Assembly (NCBI RefSeq): GCF_008727925.1
Contig: NZ_VTWT01000001.1
Location: 310,001 to 374,000, forward strand
DNA: 64,000 bases
Source of the DNA: Adhaeribacter soli
Lineage (GTDB): Bacteria > Bacteroidota > Bacteroidia > Cytophagales > Hymenobacteraceae
Reading direction: 5' to 3'
The notes below the pieces were generated by a model, which was not told where the DNA came from, made no database searches, and was given only the letters and a program-made list of their open reading frames with translations. Both the position numbers and the translations under genes were made by a program. Positions 59,097 through 64,000 of this stretch are shown piece by piece; within the stretch, counting starts at the first letter, position 1, and each line of letters opens with the position of its first letter.

Positions 59097-60793
59097 GGGA
59101 GAATCCAAAAAAAGTACGCAACCGGAAATGGCACGAGATCGTGCGTTTCCTCATTTTAGCCGGCATCGTTATTTTCCTGAACGTGCTGGCTTCCCAGTTT
59201 TTCTTCCGCCTGGACTTAACCGAAGATAAACGTTACAGCATTGCCCCGGCCACCAAAAAACTGCTGAGCAACCTCGACGATGTGGTGTTCGTGGAAGTTT
59301 ACCTGGAAGGTGAATTCCCGGCGGGTTTTAAACGGCTGCAAAGCGCCATTAAAGAAAAGCTGGATGAATTCCGGATCTATTCCGGTCAGAACATCCAGTA
59401 CAAATTCACCAACCCGAGCGCCAATCCCGACCAGAAAGCCCGCAACGAGTTTTACCTGCAGCTGGCTAAAAAAGGCCTGCAGCCAACCAACCTGAACGCC
59501 GTGGAAGGCGACAAGCGCGTGGAGAAGATCATTTTCCCGGGTGCCATCGTTTCGTTCCGGGGCAAGGAAATTCCGGTACTGTTGTTAAAAGGCAACCAGG
59601 CCGCAAGCCCGGAGCAGCGCCTGAACCAGTCGGTGGAAGGGGTGGAGTATGAGCTTGCTTCGGCTATCCGGAAACTGACGGTGAAAGACCAGAAAAAGAT
59701 CGCTTTCCTGGAAGGCCACGGCGAACTGAACGTGCTGGAAGTTTCGGACATGATGAACGCCCTGAGCGAATACTACGATGTGGACCGGGTAGACCTGACC
59801 CAGCGGAATTCCCTGGACGGCTACGATGCCATTGTCCTGGCCCGGCCAACCCAGCGTTTCGGCGAACCCGATAAATTCAAGATCGATCAGTTTATTGTAA
59901 AAGGCGGTAAAGCCTTGTTTTTAATTGATCAGATGCAGGTTAACCTGGACAGCATCGGCGAGAAAGGCACTTTTTCCTTTCCTTACAATACCAACCTCGA
60001 TGACCTGTTCTTCCGTTTTGGTTTCCGCGTAAATGCCGACTTAATTCAGGATATGAATTCCGGTTACATCCCTATGGTGGTTGGTATTGTAGGCGATAAG
60101 CCGCAAACCCAGATGATGCCGTGGCGGTACTTCCCGCTCATCAACAACTTCAGCAAAAGCCCGATCACCAAAAACCTAGATGCCATTTACACAAAATTCG
60201 TAAGTACCATCGATACGGTGAAAGCACCTGGTATTCAGAAAGTGCCCCTCATGTACACTTCGCGGTATTCGCGGGTTTTGCCGGCGCCGGTTCGCCTGAA
60301 TTTTAACGAGGCCCGCCTGGAAGTAAACCCGAGATTGTTCAATAAAGAAAATATTCCGGTAGCCTATTTACTGGAAGGCTCTTTCCGTTCGTTATACAAA
60401 AACCGCCTGGCACCGGAAAAACAGCAGCAGGTTGGCTTCGTGGAAACTGGCAAACCGGGCAAGATCGTGGTGGTTTCCGACGGCGACCTGATCCGCAACG
60501 AGGTGAACAAAAAGACCAATACGCCTTATGAACTCGGATACGACCGCTTTGCCGGGGTGAAATTTGCCAACAAAGAGTTTGCCCTCAATGCCATGGATTA
60601 TATGCTCGACGAAAGCGGCCTGATCTCGGTCCGCACCAAGGAGATCGTGCTGCGTCCGCTGGACCGTTTGCAGCTGAAAGAAGAGCGCACCCGCTGGCAA
60701 TTGATCAACATCGTGCTGCCGCTGGTGGCCTTAGTGCTTTATGGCTTAACCCGTTTTTACCTGCGCAAGCGGAAATACGAAAAATCAGTTTAA
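59090..60793 (+). CDS. gldG: Gliding-motility-associated ABC transporter protein GldG
   Basis: A 567-residue membrane-anchored protein: an N-terminal helix (about 17-37, IVRFLILAGIVIFLNVLASQF), then FRLDLTEDKRYSIAPATKKLL, the hallmark of GldG/ABC_transp_aux proteins, a large extracytoplasmic body (KKIAFLEGHGELNVLEVSDM, NLDDLFFRFGFRVNADLIQD) and a C-terminal helix (about 542-558, INIVLPLVALVLYGLTRFYL). It completes the GldAFG transporter. Coupled to gldF by overlap and followed by a DUF4340 gene after 6 bases. Confidence 0.94.
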   Translation: MVGENPKKVRNRKWHEIVRFLILAGIVIFLNVLASQFFFRLDLTEDKRYSIAPATKKLLSNLDDVVFVEVYLEGEFPAGFKRLQSAIKEKLDEFRIYSGQNIQYKFTNPSANPDQKARNEFYLQLAKKGLQPTNLNAVEGDKRVEKIIFPGAIVSFRGKEIPVLLLKGNQAASPEQRLNQSVEGVEYELASAIRKLTVKDQKKIAFLEGHGELNVLEVSDMMNALSEYYDVDRVDLTQRNSLDGYDAIVLARPTQRFGEPDKFKIDQFIVKGGKALFLIDQMQVNLDSIGEKGTFSFPYNTNLDDLFFRFGFRVNADLIQDMNSGYIPMVVGIVGDKPQTQMMPWRYFPLINNFSKSPITKNLDAIYTKFVSTIDTVKAPGIQKVPLMYTSRYSRVLPAPVRLNFNEARLEVNPRLFNKENIPVAYLLEGSFRSLYKNRLAPEKQQQVGFVETGKPGKIVVVSDGDLIRNEVNKKTNTPYELGYDRFAGVKFANKEFALNAMDYMLDESGLISVRTKEIVLRPLDRLQLKEERTRWQLINIVLPLVALVLYGLTRFYLRKRKYEKSV

Positions 60794-60799
60794 TTTTTT

Positions 60800-61756
60800 A
60801 TGAGATCCCGGAATACCCTTTTATTAGTAGTACTGTTGGTTTTAGTTGGCGCCGCCGCGTATTTTTTCTCCAACAAAGGCAGCGATAAATCTACCCTGAA
60901 TGTTGAAGAATCGGATTTTTCGGTTTCCGATACGGCTTCGGTTGATAAAATTTTTATTTCTTATAAAAGCGGCGAAAACCACCTGCTGGAAAGAAAACCG
61001 GATAATACCTGGATACTCGATAAAAAGTTTGAAACCCAGAAAAGACAGGTGAACATCTTGCTGGAAACCCTGAAGCGGATGGAAGTAAAACGCCCGGCCG
61101 ACAAAGCTTCCCGCAACAATGTGATCCGCGATTTTGCCACCTTAGGCCGTAAAGTGGAAATTTACCAGCACGGCAAACTGGCCAAGACTTTTTATGTGGG
61201 GCAGAATACCGATAACGACCTGGGAACATATTTCATTATGGCAGGTTCAGAAGACCCTTACGTGCTTCATATTCCCGGCTTTAATGGTTTTATTAGCTCC
61301 CGCTTCGATATTTCGGAGCTGTACTGGCGCAGTGTGCCGGTTTTCCGGAGCACCCCGCAAACCCTGCAGGAACTTTCTATTGAATACACCGGCAGTGCCG
61401 CCGATAACCTGAACATCCGCAAGGAGGGAAACCAGTTCGCTGTTGCTGGCCTGCAACAACCAAACCAGGAAGACGTAAAAGCCTATCTGGAAAATTTTAA
61501 GTTCGTGAACGGCGAATATTATATTCCGGACCCGATGAAGAAATTAGCCGATTCGCTGGCCCTGAAAACCCCGGTGGCAAAAATTATGGTTAAGGATGCG
61601 GTACCGGCCCATTCACGTTCCTTCAGTTTATTTTTAAGGCCGGATGAAATAGACCGTTTTGTAGCCTTGGATGACCGTTCACGCGATATTATATCCGTTC
61701 AAACCTACGTTTTCGACCGTTTACTTATTAGACGGGAAGCTTTTGGAAAAAAATAG
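60800..61756 (+). CDS. DUF4340 protein of the gldFG operon
   Basis: A 318-residue protein with an N-terminal membrane anchor (NTLLLVVLLVLVGAAAYFFS) and a beta-rich extracytoplasmic domain: VDKIFISYKSGENHLLERKP, DNTWILDKKFETQKRQVNIL, LAKTFYVGQNTDNDLGTYFI, VDGIELYW-like regions. DUF4340 genes lie beside ABC_transp_aux/GldG genes across many bacteria, so it is probably an accessory part of the transporter. Its own role is unknown. It ends 41 bases before the dnaN promoter. Confidence 0.9.
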   Translation: MRSRNTLLLVVLLVLVGAAAYFFSNKGSDKSTLNVEESDFSVSDTASVDKIFISYKSGENHLLERKPDNTWILDKKFETQKRQVNILLETLKRMEVKRPADKASRNNVIRDFATLGRKVEIYQHGKLAKTFYVGQNTDNDLGTYFIMAGSEDPYVLHIPGFNGFISSRFDISELYWRSVPVFRSTPQTLQELSIEYTGSAADNLNIRKEGNQFAVAGLQQPNQEDVKAYLENFKFVNGEYYIPDPMKKLADSLALKTPVAKIMVKDAVPAHSRSFSLFLRPDEIDRFVALDDRSRDIISVQTYVFDRLLIRREAFGKK

Positions 61757-61797
61757 GTTTTAACTGTAAATTCGGTAGGAAAAAAGGCTTTTCTTCC

Positions 61798-61805
61798 TAA
61801 CTTTG
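61798..61805 (+). promoter_or_regulatory. -7 element of the dnaN promoter
   Basis: TAACTTTG is an exact match to TAnnTTTG, 25 bases before the dnaN ATG, giving a leader of about 20 bases. A weak TTCGG about 20 bases upstream may stand in for the -33 element. Confidence 0.55.
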
Positions 61806-61830
61806 CTTTAACTAAGATAAGACCCAGGGA

Positions 61831-62955
61831 ATGAAATTTATTGTATCTTCTTCAGCTTTACTTAAGCAGCTACAGAGTATAAACGGCGTAGTGGCTAATA
61901 ATCCGGTAGTTCCCATTCTGGAAAACTTCCTTTTCGATGTAACCGACGGTTTGCTTACCATTACGGCCTCCGACCTGGAAACATCCATGATCACGGAAAT
62001 TCCCGTAGAAGCCAAAGAAAATGGCCGCATAGCTGCTCCCGCCCGCATTCTGCTCGATACCCTTAAGAACCTGCCCGACCAGCCGGTTACTTTCACCATC
62101 GATGAAGAAACCTACACCATAGAGATCAGCTCTTCGAACGGCCGCTACAAGCTTTCCGGCGAAAATGCTACCGATTTCCCGAAAGTGCCGGTGGTGCGCG
62201 GCGGCAACGCCATCGAAATTCCTTCGAACGCCCTGGCCCGCGCTATTAACAAAACCATCTTTGCGGTGAGCACTGATGAGCTTCGTCCGGCCATGACGGG
62301 TATTTTCGTACAACTGAACGAAGGCAACATTACGTTTGTAGCCACCGACGGTCACCGCTTGCTGCGCTACCGCCGCAACGATGTTTCTACCGGCGAGCAG
62401 ACTTCCATCATTGTGCCGCGAAAAGCCTTTAACTTACTCAAAGCTACGCTGCCGGCCGAGCCAACCTCGGTAAAAGTGGAGTTCAACAATTCCAATGCGT
62501 TCTTCAGCTTCGATAATATCCGGATGATCTGCCGCCTGATCGATGAGCGTTTCCCGGACTACGAAAACGTAATTCCGCAGCACAACCCGAACAAGTTATT
62601 GATCGATCGTTATGACCTGCTGAGCTCCGTAAAACGTATTTCCATCTATTCAAACAAAACCACGCACCAGGTACGCCTGAAAATCACCGGTTCCGAACTG
62701 GTAATTTCTGCCGAAGATCTGGACTTCTCGAACGAAGCAAGCGAGCGTTTAAGCTGTCAGTACGAAGGAGAAGACATGGAGATCGGTTTCAATGCCAAGT
62801 TCCTCATCGAAATGCTGAACAACATTGATTCCGACGAAGTAAGCATGGAGCTTTCCACGCCAAACCGCGCCGGCCTCCTAATGCCAGCCGGTATGGATGA
62901 CAACGAAAACATCCTGATGCTGGTAATGCCGGTAATGCTGAACAACTACGTATAA
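61831..62955 (+). CDS. dnaN: DNA polymerase III subunit beta (sliding clamp)
   Basis: A 374-residue clamp with the three-domain repeat: MKFIVSSSALLKQLQSINGV, then NPVVPILENFLFDVTDGLLTITASDLET, DGHRLLRYRR in domain 2, and the C-terminal MLVMPVMLNNYV (family end MPVRL-type). It encircles DNA and holds polymerase III. It is not next to dnaA here, as is usual in Bacteroidota. Own promoter and terminator. Confidence 0.97.
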   Translation: MKFIVSSSALLKQLQSINGVVANNPVVPILENFLFDVTDGLLTITASDLETSMITEIPVEAKENGRIAAPARILLDTLKNLPDQPVTFTIDEETYTIEISSSNGRYKLSGENATDFPKVPVVRGGNAIEIPSNALARAINKTIFAVSTDELRPAMTGIFVQLNEGNITFVATDGHRLLRYRRNDVSTGEQTSIIVPRKAFNLLKATLPAEPTSVKVEFNNSNAFFSFDNIRMICRLIDERFPDYENVIPQHNPNKLLIDRYDLLSSVKRISIYSNKTTHQVRLKITGSELVISAEDLDFSNEASERLSCQYEGEDMEIGFNAKFLIEMLNNIDSDEVSMELSTPNRAGLLMPAGMDDNENILMLVMPVMLNNYV

Positions 62956-62975
62956 AAACGGTAGGTTTAGAATAT

Positions 62976-63011
62976 AAAAAAGGCCTTTGGAGAAATCCAA
63001 AGGCCTTTTTT
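62976..63011 (+). terminator. Terminator after dnaN
   Basis: The stem AAAAAAGGCCTTTGG / CCAAAGGCCTTTTTT with an AGAAAT loop, 21 bases after dnaN. T-runs on both strands. Confidence 0.93.
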
Positions 63012-63037
63012 GTTTGCGGTAATGTAGGATCGGAAAT

Positions 63038-63066
63038 GTAGAGACGCCCAAATTGGGCGTCTCTAC
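63038..63066. repeat. GTAGAGACGCCC palindrome
   Basis: GTAGAGACGCCCAA / TTGGGCGTCTCTAC with a one-base centre, a perfect 14-bp-armed palindrome between converging dnaN and the TRIC gene. It resembles a common intergenic GTAGAGACGC repeat type of Bacteroidota and other bacteria. Confidence 0.8.
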
Positions 63067-63116
63067 GGTATTGGTACGGTATTGATACGGCATCGCGATT
63101 TCCCAATTCACGCATT

Positions 63117-63764
63117 TCAACGGTGCGTATCCGCATCCGTTTTATCATCTCCGGGCGTAGGCAGGTTCCAATGATAACGAAGCGCTAAAATGCGTAAAGT
63201 AAAACTTACCGTTAATGCAATGATCGCCACCCAGCCGCCGGTCCCCCAATTAAAATGATCTCCCAAAACTACTATAAGAGACCCCAAAAGCGCCGCCGAG
63301 GCATAAATCTCTTTTTCCAGAATAAAAGGGACCCTGGTAAGCAGGATATCGCGCATCACGCCGCCGCCTACGGCAGTGGTAATACCTAAAAGAATGGCTA
63401 CTTCGGCATTATAGCCATACGCCAGCGCCTTTTGGGCTCCCGTTACCGCAAACATCGATAAACCAACGGCATCGAAAAGCAATACCGGGCGTTTAAGCCG
63501 CTGTACTACAGAATAGAAACCTACCGTTAAACCGGCAGCGCTTATGGCCACAACCAGGTATTGCCAGTTCGTTAAACCTGCAGGGGGAATTACCCCAATA
63601 CAAAGATCACGAATGATCCCTCCACCGCAGGCCACCACAAAAGCAACGGCACAGATGCCGAACAGGTCCAGGTTGCGTCTTCTGGCGGCCGTGGCCCCGC
63701 TAATGGCAAAGGCAAAAGTACCGGACATTTCCAAAACGAAATACAGGGAATGTAGCTTTTCCAT
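63117..63764 (-). CDS. TRIC-type (UPF0126) cation channel protein
   Basis: A 215-residue protein with about seven helices in two related halves: LEMSGTFAFAISGATAARRRNLDLFGICAV with GGIIRDLCIG in the first, and FDAVGLSMFAVTGAQKALAYGYN with GGVMRDILLTRVPFIL in the second. GG-(I/V)-x-RD repeats are the hallmark of bacterial TRIC/UPF0126 proteins, trimeric K+-permeable channels. Also annotated YadS-like. Standard length; single gene. Confidence 0.93.
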   Translation of the reverse strand: MEKLHSLYFVLEMSGTFAFAISGATAARRRNLDLFGICAVAFVVACGGGIIRDLCIGVIPPAGLTNWQYLVVAISAAGLTVGFYSVVQRLKRPVLLFDAVGLSMFAVTGAQKALAYGYNAEVAILLGITTAVGGGVMRDILLTRVPFILEKEIYASAALLGSLIVVLGDHFNWGTGGWVAIIALTVSFTLRILALRYHWNLPTPGDDKTDADTHR

Positions 63765-63783
63765 TCAGATAACCAGAAACAAT

Positions 63784-64000
63784 TTAATCGAACCAGGCGG
63801 CAGCAGCGGTAAGCATGGCCTGCAAGCCGGTTTTTAAGGTCGGGTGTAATACCGGGGCGAATTTAGGGGAATGATTGCTGGGAATAGAATTTAGTTTGTT
63901 ATTCTTTATGGCTTCCCGGTATGTTTCGGGGTCCGTTCCGCCCACAAACCAGAATACGTAGGGCACCTGCCAGTTCCGGCCAAATATGCTGAAGTCTTCG
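63784..64000 (-). CDS. M20-family amidohydrolase, C-terminal fragment
   Basis: The last 71 codons of a gene that continues past the right edge. EDFSIFGRNWQVPYVFWFVGG, then NSIPSNHSPKFAPVLHPTLK and a C-terminal AMLTAAAAWFD are the end of the M20D amidohydrolase/aminoacylase family: the EDF(S) metal-site glutamate, the VPxxFWF strand and the NHSPxFAP histidine motif. Substrates are N-acyl amino acids or peptides such as hippurate; not further resolved. Confidence 0.9.
   Translation of the reverse strand, partial: EDFSIFGRNWQVPYVFWFVGGTDPETYREAIKNNKLNSIPSNHSPKFAPVLHPTLKTGLQAMLTAAAAWFD

Overview
The window is chromosomal DNA from a Bacteroidota bacterium, most likely of the order Cytophagales and close to Hymenobacteraceae (Adhaeribacter/Pontibacter/Hymenobacter-like). 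The evidence is the gldA-gldF-gldG gliding-type ABC genes, a type IX secretion sorting domain, the fused CcoNO oxidase subunit, -7 promoter elements of the TAnnTTTG type, and a TonB-dependent receptor with a carboxypeptidase-regulatory N-terminus. The family-level placement is inference. No rRNA, tRNA, CRISPR array or intact insertion sequence was seen.

Layout. 0-9 kb: an AsmA/DUF748 fragment, a small lipoprotein, a CNNM/HlyC-type CBS protein, a secreted serine hydrolase, a large PAS hybrid histidine kinase, an RsbQ-like hydrolase and a SpoIIAA-like protein. 9.3-11.9 kb: an AT-richer restriction-modification cassette (Vsr endonuclease, putative restriction enzyme, C5 cytosine methyltransferase). 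12-21 kb: the high-affinity cbb3 oxidase locus ccoS-ccoNO-ccoQ-ccoP-ccoG-ccoH, a SafE-type membrane protein and a double Usp protein, behind a promoter with an FNR/CRP-like dyad. 21.8-32 kb: a TonB-type receptor, a DUF4890 protein, a DUF4268 protein, an AraC regulator, a secreted PDZ-hydrolase fusion, and an overlapping amidoligase/glutamine-amidotransferase pair. 32.5-39.3 kb: glycerol-3-phosphate dehydrogenase, an alpha/beta hydrolase, and polyhydroxyalkanoate genes phaE-phaC diverging from a phaJ-like hydratase. 40-47 kb: small conserved proteins, etfB-etfA, a bifunctional-nuclease gene, and a truncated copy of that gene beyond an RCC1-repeat secreted protein. 47.2-48.7 kb: a distinctly AT-rich two-gene operon encoding a ThsB-type TIR protein and a four-helix SLATT membrane protein. 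This is the best candidate for an undescribed (probably anti-phage) system. 49-57 kb: an exported DODA-type dioxygenase with a lipoprotein esterase, a Crp/Fnr regulator, a VOC protein, an Mla-type ABC pair, two SDRs and a DUF2807 lipoprotein. 57.3-63 kb: gldA-gldF-gldG-DUF4340, then dnaN. The window ends with a TRIC channel and the C-terminus of an M20 amidohydrolase.

Intergenic DNA is unusually rich in non-coding inverted-repeat elements of about 30-230 bp in several sequence families. Two AT-rich copies of one family sit between ATPase and permease genes of two unrelated ABC operons. A separate family of eight near-identical GTCAGG/CCTGAC terminator hairpins is confined to 44.9-53.05 kb, which covers the partial gene duplication and the TIR-SLATT island.

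All functions are read from motifs and family resemblance by eye. No database search was run.
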